A DNA stretch of 64,000 nucleotides from Paragemmobacter amnigenus (GTDB taxonomy: Bacteria > Pseudomonadota > Alphaproteobacteria > Rhodobacterales > Rhodobacteraceae), in NCBI RefSeq assembly GCF_009908265.2, contig NZ_JAAATX020000007.1:202546-266545 (forward strand), in the 5' to 3' direction. The notes below the pieces were generated by a model that did no database searches, had not been told where the DNA came from, and saw only the letters and a program-made list of their open reading frames with translations. Each line of letters starts with the position of its first letter. Within the stretch, counting starts at the first letter, position 1. A program made the position numbers and the translations under genes. This document shows positions 18,049-27,938 of the stretch, one piece after another.

Positions 18049-20598
18049 CTAGTAGAGCCCGCCGGAACTGAGCGTTCCGAAATCCGCCTTTTCGGGGATC
18101 ACGGCGGTTTCGCCGGTGGCCGTGGTCACCGTCGTCTCGCCCCCGCCATCGCTTTCGCCATAGGCGAAGAGTGGCAGGTTCGATCCCATGGCAAAGCCGC
18201 CGTCCACCATCATGTCCAGACCGATGATGCCGTCCACGCCTTCGCGGAAATATTCGACCTGCACGTTCGGCCCGCTGGCATCGTCGGGCAGCAGCGCGCC
18301 GGTGAAACGGTCAAGCTTGACCCAGCGCCCGCCGGGGGGGACGCGGAATTCGGCCCCGCCATATTTGGCGACGGCTTCCTTCATGAATTTCTGGAACACG
18401 GGCGCGCACATCCCGCCGCCCGAGGCGCCGGAGCCGAGGCTGCGCGGCTGGTCGTAGCCCATGTAGCAGCCCGCCACGATGTTCGAGGTATAGCCGATGA
18501 ACCACACGTCCTTGGCATCGTTCGTGGTGCCGGTCTTGCCCGCCACCGGAACCGGCAGGTCGACCGCGCTGGAGGCGGTGCCGCGGGTGACGACGCCTTC
18601 CATCATCGAGGTGAGCTGATAGGCGGTGACGGCATCCATGACCCGTTCGCGCTCCGACCGGATCGTCACGCCTTCGCCTGCGGGCAGGTTGGCGGTGGCG
18701 CAGTCGATGCAGTCGCGCGTGTCGTGGCGATAGATGGTGCGGCCGAAGCGGTCCTGCACGCGGTCGACCAGCGTGGGTTCCACCCGCTCGCCGCCATTGG
18801 CGAACATGGCATAGGCGGCGACCATCTTGAACAGCGTGCTTTCCTGCGCGCCAAGGCTGTTGGCAAGGAAGGGGCGCATGGGGTCGTAGACGCCGAAGCG
18901 TTCGGCATAGCGGGCGACGGTTTCCATACCGATTTCCTGCGCGATCCGCACGGTCATCAGGTTGCGCGACTGTTCGATCCCCGTGCGAACGGGGGTCGGC
19001 CCGTAGAATTTGTTGGATGCGTTCTTGGGCGTCCAGAGCCCTTCGGCGGTTTCCACCTCGATCGGGGCGTCGACGACGATGGTGCCGGGGGTGAAGCCGT
19101 TGTCGAGCGCTGCGGCATAGACGAAGGGTTTGAAGCTGGACCCCGGCTGGCGGGTGGCCTGCGTGGCGCGGTTGAAGACGCTGTCCTGATACGAGAACCC
19201 GCCCTGCATCGCGATGACGCGGCCGGTGAAGACGTCCATCGCCATGAAGCCGCCCTGCACTTCGGGGATCTGACGCAGCGACCAGCGGACGAAGCTGCCA
19301 TCCTCGTCAGACGTCACGGGGCGCACCAGCACCACATCGCCGACCGACACGAGGTCGCCCGCGCTGTTCGCCCTGGGGCCCAGCGACCCGTCGGCGTTGC
19401 GCTTGCGCGCCCAGGTCACGTCCTCGGCGGGAATCCAATGGCCATCGGCGTCATCCTCCACCCCCTCGATGCCGATGCGGGCGTCATTCTCGCCCACTTC
19501 CAGCACCACGGCGGGGGACCATCCGGCGATGTCGCGCGGCACCTCGATCTGGGTCAGGTTCGGGCGCCAGTCGGCCAGCTGTTCGGCGGGCATCACCTTG
19601 CCCGTCCCGCGCCATACACCCAGCGAGCGGTCGTATTTCTCCAGCCCCTCGCGCAGGGCGGCGGCGGCGACGGCCTGCAGGTCGGGATCGACCGTGGCGC
19701 GGATCGACAGGCCACCGCCGAAGAATTCCTCCTCGCCGAAGGTGGACGAGAGCTGGCGGCGGATCTCGTCGGTGAAATAGCCACGGGGGGGCAGCGCCTC
19801 GCGGAAGGCGGGGTAGTCGCCGTTCTGCACGGTGAGCAGCGGCTGTTCCGCCTCGGCCTTGGCCTGTTCACGGGTGATGTAGCCATCTTCGGCCATGCGG
19901 TTCAGCACATAGGCCCGACGTTCCAGCGCGCGGTCCTTGTTGCGGACGGGGTGCATTTCGGACGGCGCCTTGGGCAGGGTGGCAAGATAGGCCGCCTCGC
20001 CCGCCGTCAGGGCGGAGAGGGGTTTGTTGAAATAGGTCTGCGCCGCGGCGGCGACGCCATAGCTGTTCTGGCCGAGGAAGATCTCGTTCAGGTAAAGTTC
20101 GAGGATCTTGTCCTTGGACAGCGTTTCCTCAAGACGGGTGGCAAGGATGATTTCCTTGATCTTGCGTTCACCCGTGCGGTCGCCGGAGAGAAGAAAGTTC
20201 TTCATCACCTGCTGGGTGATGGTCGAGGCGCCGCGCAGATCCTTGCCGCGTGTCAGGATCGCATCGCGGAAGGCCGCCGCCATGCCGGTGACGTCATAGC
20301 CGTGATGGGCGTAGAAGTTCTTGTCCTCGGCCGCGATGAAGGCCTGTTTGACGACGGCGGGGATATCCTCGATCGGCACGAACAGGCGGCGTTCCTGCGC
20401 GAATTCGTCGATGATCCGCCCCTCGCCGGAATAGATGCGGCTGATCGTGGGGGGGGTGTATTGCGCGAGGCTTTCATGGCTGGGAAGGTCGCGCGAATAC
20501 ATCCAGAAGATCGCGCCGACCGTCAGGGCGGCAAAAAGGATGCCCAGCGTGACCGCCGTAAAGATCGCCCCGAAGAAGGACCCGATAAACCTTAGCAC
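18049..20598 (-). CDS. mrcA: Class A penicillin-binding protein 1A
   Basis: A bifunctional peptidoglycan glycosyltransferase/transpeptidase of about 849 residues. A membrane anchor (residues 10-33) is followed by the glycosyltransferase with catalytic Glu91 in AAEDKNFYAHHGYD and the later motifs GASTITQQVMKNFLL and LYLNEIFLGQNSYG. The transpeptidase has S487-S-F-K490 (active serine S487), SRN downstream and K688-T-G. An OB-like insert lies between the domains. The GTG at 20598 (protein then begins VLRFIGSFFGAIF) is chosen by analogy to relatives; an upstream in-frame extension looks non-coding. The downstream genes are prfB and DUF2189, and the upstream gene is an N-acetylmuramoyl amidase. 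Confidence 0.93.
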   Translation of the reverse strand: MLRFIGSFFGAIFTAVTLGILFAALTVGAIFWMYSRDLPSHESLAQYTPPTISRIYSGEGRIIDEFAQERRLFVPIEDIPAVVKQAFIAAEDKNFYAHHGYDVTGMAAAFRDAILTRGKDLRGASTITQQVMKNFLLSGDRTGERKIKEIILATRLEETLSKDKILELYLNEIFLGQNSYGVAAAAQTYFNKPLSALTAGEAAYLATLPKAPSEMHPVRNKDRALERRAYVLNRMAEDGYITREQAKAEAEQPLLTVQNGDYPAFREALPPRGYFTDEIRRQLSSTFGEEEFFGGGLSIRATVDPDLQAVAAAALREGLEKYDRSLGVWRGTGKVMPAEQLADWRPNLTQIEVPRDIAGWSPAVVLEVGENDARIGIEGVEDDADGHWIPAEDVTWARKRNADGSLGPRANSAGDLVSVGDVVLVRPVTSDEDGSFVRWSLRQIPEVQGGFMAMDVFTGRVIAMQGGFSYQDSVFNRATQATRQPGSSFKPFVYAAALDNGFTPGTIVVDAPIEVETAEGLWTPKNASNKFYGPTPVRTGIEQSRNLMTVRIAQEIGMETVARYAERFGVYDPMRPFLANSLGAQESTLFKMVAAYAMFANGGERVEPTLVDRVQDRFGRTIYRHDTRDCIDCATANLPAGEGVTIRSERERVMDAVTAYQLTSMMEGVVTRGTASSAVDLPVPVAGKTGTTNDAKDVWFIGYTSNIVAGCYMGYDQPRSLGSGASGGGMCAPVFQKFMKEAVAKYGGAEFRVPPGGRWVKLDRFTGALLPDDASGPNVQVEYFREGVDGIIGLDMMVDGGFAMGSNLPLFAYGESDGGGETTVTTATGETAVIPEKADFGTLSSGGLY

Positions 20599-20707
20599 GC
20601 GCGCAAATCCCGAAATGCAGATGATGCCGCGCTTATACACGTCCCGCGCGGGAAAGGTCAAAACGATGCCGTGAAACCGGGCGCGGCGGCGGCGGGCCAC
20701 CGCCCGT

Positions 20708-21916
20708 TCAGTCGCCCCTGACCAGCCCCGCCAGCGCCGCATCCTGCGCCGACCATGCGCGCAAGCCGTCGCGGATCGCCGCCGTCATCGCCGCGCGCCA
20801 GTCAGGATCGAGCAGCCGCTCCAGATCCGAGGCCGAAGAGAGGAAGCCCAGTTCGATCAGGACGGACGGGATATCGGGCGATTTCAGCACCGAAAAGCCC
20901 GCCTGCTGGATCGGATGGCGGTGCATCTTGAGCCCCGCGCCCGAGATGGACTCGCGCAGCGTGACGGCCAGACGGTCGATGCGCGGCTTCGTCTCGGTCC
21001 GTGCCATGTCCATCAGGACGGTCGCCACCAGATCGTCCTGCTGCGACAGGTCCAGCCCCGACAGCAGGTCGTCGCGGTCATGCCGTTCGGCAAGGGCGCG
21101 GGCGGCCTCGTCGCTGGCTTCATCGGCGAGGGTGTAGATGGTGGCACCCACCGCCTCGCCCTCGGCCAAGGCATCGGCGTGGAGCGAGAGGAACACATGC
21201 GCCCCCGCCGCACGGGCGATGGAGGTGCGGGTTTCGAGGGGGACGAAGACATCCTCCTCGCGTGTGAGGACCACGTTGAAGCCGCCGTCGCGGACCAGCA
21301 CTTCCTTCAGTTCGCGCGCGAAGGTCAGCATCAGGTCGGCCTCGGTATGGCCATCGCGTTCGGCGCCGGGGTCGATGCCGCCATGGCCGGGGTCCAGCAC
21401 CACCGTCAGCGGCCCCGCGCCCCGCAGGACAGGCGGCGGTAGGTCGGCGGCAGGCGGGAGCGCCCAGTCCGGCGGCTCGGGAAGTGCGGCGGCGGCGGCA
21501 AAGCTGGCCTCGTCCGCGGGCAGCAGGCGCAGGGTGACAATGGCGCCCTGCCCCGTCGCCATCTGCGCCTGATCCACGACAAGCGGCGCGGCAAGTTCCA
21601 TCACCACCCGCGACCAGCCGGGGCGGAAGCTGCCCGCATGGATTGCGGTGATATGGCGGCTGTCCTGCGCCACATCCGGCAGGGTCGACCAGTCCACCTC
21701 GCGGAAATCCATGACCAGACGGCGGGGATCGTCGGCAAGACGCACGCGCCACGGCACCGGCTGGCTGAGCGACAGCGTGATCTCGAGCGCGTCGCCCCGG
21801 TCGGTGATGGAGGATGCCGCAGGCTCCAGCCGCGCAAGCGCGGACAGGTCCTGCGCCGTGGCGGCGGGCAGCCATCCGCATAGGACCACAAGGCAGGCCA
21901 CAAGAAACGCGCGCAT
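20708..21916 (-). CDS. N-acetylmuramoyl-L-alanine amidase (AMIN + Amidase_3)
   Basis: A 402-residue exported amidase that cuts the lactyl-peptide bond of peptidoglycan during daughter-cell separation. A signal peptide (residues 1-21, ending AATAQ) precedes an AMIN localisation domain (about 30-130) and the zinc-dependent catalytic domain from residue 170. Zinc ligands are H178 (DPGHGG), E192 (HTEADL) and the histidine of LSLHADA, with the catalytic glutamate in VLIELGFLSS. The ATG at 21916 has an AGGGGT site. It lies just upstream of the PBP1A gene, a common arrangement of wall synthesis and splitting enzymes. Confidence 0.93.
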   Translation of the reverse strand: MRAFLVACLVVLCGWLPAATAQDLSALARLEPAASSITDRGDALEITLSLSQPVPWRVRLADDPRRLVMDFREVDWSTLPDVAQDSRHITAIHAGSFRPGWSRVVMELAAPLVVDQAQMATGQGAIVTLRLLPADEASFAAAAALPEPPDWALPPAADLPPPVLRGAGPLTVVLDPGHGGIDPGAERDGHTEADLMLTFARELKEVLVRDGGFNVVLTREEDVFVPLETRTSIARAAGAHVFLSLHADALAEGEAVGATIYTLADEASDEAARALAERHDRDDLLSGLDLSQQDDLVATVLMDMARTETKPRIDRLAVTLRESISGAGLKMHRHPIQQAGFSVLKSPDIPSVLIELGFLSSASDLERLLDPDWRAAMTAAIRDGLRAWSAQDAALAGLVRGD

Positions 21917-21967
21917 CGATACCCCTGCTTTGCCCCGACTATCGGGCCAGTCGCGGCCCTTGTCCAT

Positions 21968-23122
21968 TCACGACCGCTTGGCCCGCGTCTGCATATGGGC
22001 CTGCAGGCGGCGCAGCCCTTCGGTGATGTCCGCCGTGGCGCGGGCATAGGAGAAGCGCAGGGTCCGCGCCCCGCGCAGGGGGTCGAAATCCAGCCCCGGC
22101 GTGACGGCGACCCCAGCCTCTTCCAGCAACTCGCGCGAGAGGGCGAGGCTGTCATCGGTCAGGTCCGAGACATCGGCATAGATGTAGAAGGCCCCGTCGG
22201 GCGGCGCGATGCGGGTGAAGCCCGCCTTGGGCAGCCCCTCGAGCATCAGGCGGCGGTTTTCGGCATAGACGGCGCGGTTCGCCTCCAGCTCGTCGACACA
22301 GTCCAGCGCGGCGAGGGCGGCGATCTGGCTGGCATGGGGCGGGCAGATGAACATGTTCTGCGCCAGACGTTCGACGGTGCGGATATGGTCCTCGGGGACC
22401 ACCATCCAGCCGATGCGCCAGCCGGTCATCGAGAAGTACTTGGAGAAGGAGTTGATGACGTAAGCCTGATCCGAGATTTCCAGCGCCGATGTGGCGCGGT
22501 CGGCGTAATGCAGGCCGTGATAGATCTCGTCCGAGATGAAGGCGATGTCGCGGGCGCGGGCCGCCTGCATCAGCCCCGAAAGATGGTCGCGCGCGAGCAT
22601 CGTCCCCGAGGGATTGCCGGGCGAGGCGACGATCAGCCCCTGCATGTCGATCCCCGCAAGGTCGGCGGGGACGGGTTGCAGGCGGTTCGCGTCGCTCGTG
22701 GGGATGCCCACGGGTTCCAGCGACAGGGCGCGCAGGATCTGGCGATAGCTGGGATAGCCCGGCTCGCCCAGACCCACGCGGTCGCCGGCATCGAACAGCG
22801 CGGTGAAGGCCAGCAGGAAGGCGCCCGACGATCCGGCGGTGACGATCACGCGGTCGGGGTCGAGGTCCACGCCATACCAGCGGGCATAGAGCTGCGCGAT
22901 CCCGCGGCGCAACTCGGGGATGCCGAGCGCCACGGTATACCCCAAGGGCCCCGCCTCCATCGCGCGGGCAAGGGCGGCGCGGGCGGCGGCGGGGGCGGGC
23001 GTGCCGGGTTGGCCGACCTCCATATGGATGATCGACCGCCCCGCCTCTTCCAGACGGCGCGCGGCATCGACCACGTCCATCACGATGAAGGGATCGACCT
23101 GCCCGCGCCTAGACTTCCGCAT
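21968..23122 (-). CDS. PLP-dependent class I/II aminotransferase
   Basis: A 384-residue fold-type I aminotransferase. Clear signatures are HMEVGQPGTPAP, GLIVASPGNPSGTML, FISDEIYHGLHYA and the PLP-lysine motif NSFSKYFSMTGWRIGW, where the lysine forms the Schiff base and the C-terminal arginine region LRFSYARA binds the substrate carboxylate. The substrate cannot be read from sequence; aspartate- or kynurenine-type relatives are possible. The ATG at 23122 with GGGGGC upstream is preferred over a longer frame. It sits just upstream of the amidase gene with a short gap, but a shared role is not evident. Confidence 0.87.
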   Translation of the reverse strand: MRKSRRGQVDPFIVMDVVDAARRLEEAGRSIIHMEVGQPGTPAPAAARAALARAMEAGPLGYTVALGIPELRRGIAQLYARWYGVDLDPDRVIVTAGSSGAFLLAFTALFDAGDRVGLGEPGYPSYRQILRALSLEPVGIPTSDANRLQPVPADLAGIDMQGLIVASPGNPSGTMLARDHLSGLMQAARARDIAFISDEIYHGLHYADRATSALEISDQAYVINSFSKYFSMTGWRIGWMVVPEDHIRTVERLAQNMFICPPHASQIAALAALDCVDELEANRAVYAENRRLMLEGLPKAGFTRIAPPDGAFYIYADVSDLTDDSLALSRELLEEAGVAVTPGLDFDPLRGARTLRFSYARATADITEGLRRLQAHMQTRAKRS

Positions 23123-23216
23123 CACTGCCCCCGTAAGGTATCGGGCAATGCTCTGTCCCTTACGGGGGCCGAGGTCAAGCCAATGCCCGACACGGGCCCC
23201 AGTCACGGAGCCATCC

Positions 23217-23966
23217 ATGCGCCGCCTTCTTGCAGGGTCCGCCCTTGCCCTTGCCGCTGCCCTGCCCGCCCTTGCCGAAGGGTTGACCGACATGACCGCA
23301 ACCGAGCGCGAGGCCTTCCGTGCCGAGGTGCGGGCCTATCTGATGGAAAATCCCGAAGTCCTGATGGAGGCCATCGCGGTGCTGGAAAACCGCGAACAGG
23401 CGGCGGCGATCGAGCAGGACAAGCAGCTTCTGGCGGAATATCACGACGCGATCTTCAACGATCCGGCAAGCTGGGTGGGCGGCAATCCGGATGGTGACAT
23501 CACGGTGGTGGAATTCATCGACTATCGCTGCGGCTATTGCCGCAAGGCGTGGGAAGAGGTGGACAAGCTGGTCGAAGGGGACGGGAACATCCGCTTTGTC
23601 CTGAAGGAGTTTCCGATTCTGGGCGAGCAGTCGGTGCTGTCGTCGCGCTTTGCCATCGCGGTGCTGCAACTGCACGGGGGCGAAGCCTACAAGCAGGCGC
23701 ATGACGCCCTTCTGTCGCTGCGCGCCGATGCGACGCCCGAGGCGCTGGTCCGCGTGGCCGAGGGGATGGGGCTGGAGCCGCAGCCGATCATGGAGCGGAT
23801 GCAGGCGCCGGAAGTCACGAAGATCATCGAGGACAACCACAAGCTGGCCCAGACGCTGCAGATTTCGGGCACGCCGACCTTCGTGATCGACGGGACCTTC
23901 GTGCGGGGCTACGTGCCGCTGGACGGGATGCAGCAGATCGTGGCGCAGCAGCGGGCGGACGGTTAG
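23217..23966 (+). CDS. Periplasmic DsbA/Com1-type thiol-disulfide oxidoreductase
   Basis: A 249-residue exported thioredoxin-fold protein. A signal peptide covers residues 1-20 (LAAALPALA), then a helical N-terminal extension (FRAEVRAYLMENPEVLMEAI) like that of ScsC/Com1 proteins, and a DsbA-type domain with C105-G-Y-C108 in DYRCGYCRKAW and the cis-proline motif SGTPTFVIDG. It would oxidise or isomerise disulfides in the periplasm; the helical extension suggests oligomerisation. A candidate membrane partner, DsbB, is at 47056-47544 but is not adjacent. CGGAG precedes the ATG. Confidence 0.92.
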   Translation: MRRLLAGSALALAAALPALAEGLTDMTATEREAFRAEVRAYLMENPEVLMEAIAVLENREQAAAIEQDKQLLAEYHDAIFNDPASWVGGNPDGDITVVEFIDYRCGYCRKAWEEVDKLVEGDGNIRFVLKEFPILGEQSVLSSRFAIAVLQLHGGEAYKQAHDALLSLRADATPEALVRVAEGMGLEPQPIMERMQAPEVTKIIEDNHKLAQTLQISGTPTFVIDGTFVRGYVPLDGMQQIVAQQRADG

Positions 23967-23970
23967 GGAC

Positions 23971-23985
23971 GGGGGCCGCGCCCCC
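23971..23985. terminator. Short GC hairpin between convergent genes
   Basis: GGGGGC-CGC-GCCCCC lies between the stops of the DsbA-like gene and ispG, partly inside the latter's stop codon. It could terminate in either direction but lacks a T-run. Confidence 0.35.
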
Positions 23986-25115
23986 TATTCCGCCGCTTCC
24001 TGCGCCTTCTCGGCGGCCTCGATCTCGGCCGCCTTGGCCTCGACCAGTTCGACGATGTGGTCGATCATCCGGTCATTGCCCATCTTGTGGCTTTGCTTGC
24101 CCGCCAGATAGACCATGCCCGACCCCGCCCCGCCGCCGGTGAAGCCGATATCGGTCATCAGCGCCTCGCCCGGGCCGTTCACCACGCAGCCGATGATCGA
24201 GAGAGACATGGAGGTGGTGATGTGGGCCAAGCGATCCTCGAGCGCGGAGACGGTCTTGATGACGTCAAAGCCCTGACGCGCGCAGGAGGGGCAGGAGATG
24301 ATGGTGACGCCGCGATGGCGCAGGCCAAGGGATTTGAGGATTTCGTATCCCACCTTCACCTCTTCCACCGGATCGGCAGAGAGGGACACGCGGATCGTGT
24401 CGCCAATGCCCATCCACAAGAGGTTGCCAAGACCGATGGCGGATTTGACGGTGCCCGAGACAAGGCCCCCCGCTTCGGTGATGCCCAGATGGATGGGGGC
24501 ATCGGTCGCCTCGGCCAGTTGCTGATAGGCGGCGGCCGCGAGGAAGACGTCGGAGGCCTTCACACTGATCTTGAATTCGTGGAAATCATTGTCCTGCAAC
24601 AGCTTGATATGGTCCATGCCGGATTCGACCATCGCGTCGGGGCAAGGCTCGCCGTATTTTTCCAAGAGGTGCTTTTCAAGGCTGCCCGCGTTGACGCCGA
24701 TGCGGATGGAACAGCCGTGGTCCTTGGCGGCCTTGACCACCTCTTTCACGCGCCGCGCGTCCCCGATATTGCCGGGGTTGATCCGCAGGCAGGCCGCGCC
24801 CGCCTCGGCCGCCTCGATCGCGCGTTTGTAGTGGAAGTGGATGTCGGCCACGATGGGAACGGGGCTTTCCGCCACGATCTCGCGCAAAGCGCGGGTCGAT
24901 TCCTCGTCGGGGGTCGAGATGCGGACGATATCCGCCCCCGCCACCGCCGCGCGCTGCACCTGATCGATGGTGGCGGCGATGTCGGTGGTCAGGGTGTTGG
25001 TCATGGTCTGCACGCTGATCGGCGCGTCGCCCCCCACAAGCACCTTGCCCACACGGATCTGGCGGGACTTGCGGCGATAGATGTTGCGCCAGGGGCGGAC
25101 GGCGTTCAGCGACAT
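23985..25115 (-). CDS. ispG: 4-hydroxy-3-methylbut-2-en-1-yl diphosphate synthase (flavodoxin)
   Basis: A 376-residue IspG, the [4Fe-4S] enzyme that converts ME-cPP to HMBPP in the MEP isoprenoid pathway. The N-terminal TIM-barrel motifs [15 protein letters not shown] and [19 protein letters not shown] are clear. The cluster cysteines are in [12 protein letters not shown] and [14 protein letters not shown], and the C-terminal segment [12 protein letters not shown] is typical. It follows rodZ on the same strand with 110 bases between, the same gene order as in E. coli and other proteobacteria. A hairpin at the end of rodZ separates them. The last 30 residues are a Glu/Ala-rich tail. Confidence 0.97.
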   Translation of the reverse strand: MSLNAVRPWRNIYRRKSRQIRVGKVLVGGDAPISVQTMTNTLTTDIAATIDQVQRAAVAGADIVRISTPDEESTRALREIVAESPVPIVADIHFHYKRAIEAAEAGAACLRINPGNIGDARRVKEVVKAAKDHGCSIRIGVNAGSLEKHLLEKYGEPCPDAMVESGMDHIKLLQDNDFHEFKISVKASDVFLAAAAYQQLAEATDAPIHLGITEAGGLVSGTVKSAIGLGNLLWMGIGDTIRVSLSADPVEEVKVGYEILKSLGLRHRGVTIISCPSCARQGFDVIKTVSALEDRLAHITTSMSLSIIGCVVNGPGEALMTDIGFTGGGAGSGMVYLAGKQSHKMGNDRMIDHIVELVEAKAAEIEAAEKAQEAAE

Positions 25116-25218
25116 GGGGCGTTCCTGCAGGCGGTCGGATCAGCGATAGAGATAGGCACAAGAGGCGGGAACGGCAACCGCATCCGCGCGCCCGCTTTGG
25201 CCAGACTGTAAGGCAAAG

Positions 25219-25240
25219 CTGACAGTCAGTCGACTGTCAG
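25219..25240. repeat. 9-bp perfect inverted repeat at the rodZ 3' end
   Basis: CTGACAGTC, AGTC, GACTGTCAG: a perfect 9-bp stem with 4-base loop that includes the last codons and stop of rodZ. In the transcript it is followed by CTTTGCC, a weak terminator tail, so it may reduce read-through from rodZ into ispG or protect the rodZ mRNA end. Confidence 0.5.
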
Positions 25241-26467
25241 TTCTTGCGGACCGGTCGCCTCGGCCACGTTCACGAAACGGGCAAGGTCGGCATCGCCGGA
25301 GACGTCAGCCTCGGCAAAGGTCTGGGTCAGGGAATCGGCCGAGAGCGAGACGTTCTTGACCACCGACGCCCCCGGAGCGGCCGGACCATAGGTCTTGCCG
25401 TTCACGGCGAAATAGACCGAACCGGAATTGCCCGCCCGCAGGACAGGCGGCGCCTCGAGTTGCGGGACAGAGTAGCGTTCGCCCGCATCGAGGATCTTTT
25501 CGAACAGCACCGTGCCATCGGCAGACTGCACCCGCACCCAGGACGGGCGCACGGCAATGACTTCCAGTTGCGGCGCGGCATCGGCCACCACCTGCACCCC
25601 GTCTTCGCCCAGAGCCTCGGCCACGGCGGTATCGACGGCGTCGGTCATGCCATCCGTCGCGGCGGTCGCAGCCAGCGTGCCGGTCTGGCGCGGATCGATC
25701 GCCGCGATGGGACCATCGCGCGAGGTCAACACCGGCACGTCGAGCGCCTGCGGACGATAGAGCCGGTCCATCAGGTCGGGCTGTGCCGATGTCTCGGCCT
25801 CGGCCATGGCGGTTTCGGTTGTTTCGGTAGTGTCGGCCGCGGTGCCTGCCACCAGCGGGGCAGCGGTCTTGACGCCCTGCAGCGGGTCGATCTCGGCCAC
25901 CACGGCGGGGGCCTGATCCACGGGGGCAAGCTGGACGCGCTGCACTTCCTGCAGCACCGACCAGCCGCCATAGCCGATGGCCCCGATCAGCGCGGCGAGC
26001 ACGACCAGCGAGCCGACCGCACCGGGTTCGACGCGGGCCATCAGGCTTTCGCTGCGGGGGATGAAGCTTGCGTTGGGATTGGCGAGGGGATCGCCCGACT
26101 CCTGCACCGCCCGCTTGGCCGTCATGGCGGTGGAAGAGGCGGACGCGCTCATCCCGTGGGCGACGGTGAAATTCGCCTCGTGGCAGAATTTGCGGAAGGC
26201 CCAGTCGGGATCCATGCCCAGATAGCGGGCGTAGGATCGGACATAGCCGGCCACGAACCCTTGCGTCTCGAAGGCCGAGACATCGGCGTTCTCGATGGCA
26301 GCGATGTAGGTGGCCTTGATCTTCAGCTCGCGCTGGACATCCAGCAGGGACTTGCCCAGCGTGGCGCGTTCACCCCGCATGAGGTCGCCAAGGCGCAGTT
26401 CGAAATCGTCAAAGCCCTTCGGCTTGTCGACCTCTGCCGTCGAAGGTTTTGCCCTCCGCCCGATCAT
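25226..26467 (-). CDS. RodZ-like HTH membrane protein with DUF4115 domain
   Basis: A 413-residue protein with RodZ architecture: a cytoplasmic helix-turn-helix of the HTH_25 type at about residues 22-100 (LGKSLLDVQRELKIKATYIA, FVAGYVRSYARYLGMD), one membrane helix at 151-170, a long Ala/Thr-rich periplasmic linker, and a C-terminal DUF4115 beta-domain (about 310-395; VIAVRPSWVRVQSADGTVLF, APPVLRAGNSGSVYFAVNGK). RodZ links MreB to the wall-elongation machinery. Being directly upstream of ispG supports the call because rodZ-ispG is a conserved proteobacterial order. ATG at 26467 chosen; a hairpin lies in its leader. Orthology to E. coli rodZ is inferred. Confidence 0.85.
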   Translation of the reverse strand: MIGRRAKPSTAEVDKPKGFDDFELRLGDLMRGERATLGKSLLDVQRELKIKATYIAAIENADVSAFETQGFVAGYVRSYARYLGMDPDWAFRKFCHEANFTVAHGMSASASSTAMTAKRAVQESGDPLANPNASFIPRSESLMARVEPGAVGSLVVLAALIGAIGYGGWSVLQEVQRVQLAPVDQAPAVVAEIDPLQGVKTAAPLVAGTAADTTETTETAMAEAETSAQPDLMDRLYRPQALDVPVLTSRDGPIAAIDPRQTGTLAATAATDGMTDAVDTAVAEALGEDGVQVVADAAPQLEVIAVRPSWVRVQSADGTVLFEKILDAGERYSVPQLEAPPVLRAGNSGSVYFAVNGKTYGPAAPGASVVKNVSLSADSLTQTFAEADVSGDADLARFVNVAEATGPQELTVD

Positions 26468-26500
26468 GCACCAAGTCCCATCACTGCCCCGCAAACGCCC

Positions 26501-26521
26501 GAGTCGCTTTAGGCGCGACTC
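26501..26521 (-). promoter_or_regulatory. Hairpin in the rodZ leader
   Basis: GAGTCGC and GCGACTC form a 7-bp perfect stem with a 7-base loop, 34-54 bases upstream of the rodZ start. It may be an operator or a leader RNA hairpin; nothing else supports either reading. Confidence 0.35.
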
Positions 26522-26583
26522 ATCTTCTGTCGTATTCCGGATAAGCTAGCACAGGGCAAGCAATTTTGCATGCGCGGAAAGGG

Positions 26584-27807
26584 TCAGGCAGAGACCTCGG
26601 CGCGATTCAGCGCACAGTGCCGCCAGAGCGCATCCATGGCCTTTACCAGATGGTCGATCTGGCCCGCATCATGCACCGGCGAGGGGGTGAAGCGGAGCCG
26701 CTCCGTCCCGCGGGGAACCGTGGGAAAATTGATCGGCTGGACATAGATTCCGTACTGGTCGAGCAGCATGTCCGACAGCATCTTGCAGTGGACGGGATCG
26801 CCCACATGGACCGGAACGATATGGCTGCCATGGTCGATGATCGGCAGGCCCAGCCCCTTGAGCCGCATCTTGAGGATGCGCGCGTGGAGTTGCTGGGCGT
26901 CGCGCAGGTGCTGCGCGGTCTTGAGGATGCGGACCGAGGCCGCCGCCCCCGCCGCAACCGCAGGTGGCAGAGACGTGGTGAAGATGAAGCCCGGCGCATA
27001 GGAGCGGACGGCGTCGACCATCCTTGCGCTGGCCGCGATATAGCCGCCGAAGACGCCATAGGCCTTGGCCAGCGTGGCGTTGATGATGTCGATGCGGTGC
27101 ATCTGGCCGTCGCGTTCCGCGACCCCTGCCCCCCTCGGGCCGTACATGCCCACGGCATGGACCTCGTCGATATAGGTCAGGGCGTTGAATTCCTCGGCCA
27201 GATCGCAGATCGCGGCGATGGGGCCGAAATCGCCATCCATCGAATAGATGGATTCGAAGGCGATCAGCTTGGGCGCAGCGGGATCGTCGGCTGCCAGCAA
27301 TTCGCGCAGATGCGCCACGTCATTGTGGCGGAAGATCCGCTTGGCCCCGCCCCCGCGGCGGACGCCTTCGATCATCGAGGCGTGGTTGAGCGCATCGGAA
27401 TAGATGATCAGCCCCGGAAACAGCAGGCGCAGCGTGGAAAGCGTGGCGTCATTGGCGATGTAGGCCGAGGAGAAGACCAGCGCCGCCTCCTTGCCGTGCA
27501 GGTCGGCCAGCTCGGCCTCGAGCCGCTTGTGATAGACCGTGGTGCCCGAGATGTTGCGCGTGCCGCCGGAACCGGCGCCGGTGGCATCCAGCGCCTCGTG
27601 CATGGCGGCCAGAACTTCGGGGTGCTGGCCCATGCCCAGATAGTCGTTGCCGCACCAGACGGTTATGTCGCGCTCGGTCCCGTCGGGACGGCGCCAGACG
27701 GCCTGCGGGAAATGCCCCTTGCGACGTTCGATGTCGATGAAGGTCCGGTAGCGGCCTTCGTCATGCAGGCGTTGCAGGCTGGCATCCAGCGCGGCTTCGT
27801 AGTCCAT
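26584..27807 (-). CDS. hemA: 5-aminolevulinate synthase (Shemin pathway)
   Basis: A 407-residue PLP enzyme that condenses glycine and succinyl-CoA to 5-aminolevulinate, the first step of haem and bacteriochlorophyll synthesis in alphaproteobacteria. The N-terminal [20 protein letters not shown], the glycine-rich [20 protein letters not shown] and the PLP lysine K248 in [14 protein letters not shown] agree with the Rhodobacter enzyme, including residue numbering. The ATG at 27807 has an AGGAG site six bases upstream; a longer frame upstream is rejected. A perfect FNR-type box 132 bases upstream indicates oxygen control. Whether a second ALA synthase (hemT) exists cannot be seen here. Confidence 0.98.
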   Translation of the reverse strand: MDYEAALDASLQRLHDEGRYRTFIDIERRKGHFPQAVWRRPDGTERDITVWCGNDYLGMGQHPEVLAAMHEALDATGAGSGGTRNISGTTVYHKRLEAELADLHGKEAALVFSSAYIANDATLSTLRLLFPGLIIYSDALNHASMIEGVRRGGGAKRIFRHNDVAHLRELLAADDPAAPKLIAFESIYSMDGDFGPIAAICDLAEEFNALTYIDEVHAVGMYGPRGAGVAERDGQMHRIDIINATLAKAYGVFGGYIAASARMVDAVRSYAPGFIFTTSLPPAVAAGAAASVRILKTAQHLRDAQQLHARILKMRLKGLGLPIIDHGSHIVPVHVGDPVHCKMLSDMLLDQYGIYVQPINFPTVPRGTERLRFTPSPVHDAGQIDHLVKAMDALWRHCALNRAEVSA

Positions 27808-27938
27808 AGCGTCTCCTATCCGGCGTCCCTTTGCGCCGTCGTCAGTGCGCCTGCCCCCCTTCCCCGTAACGCGGGTCGGGCGGGGCTGCAATCGGGCGAA
27901 GGTCTTTATCCCTATCGGACTTTCCGCGAAAGCCGACA

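Noticed and set aside
16768..20595. A 1,275-codon open frame on the plus strand across prfB and PBP1A
   Set aside because: It is the antisense of two certain genes; high G+C sequence naturally leaves long stop-free frames on the opposite strand. No domain or ribosome site supports it.
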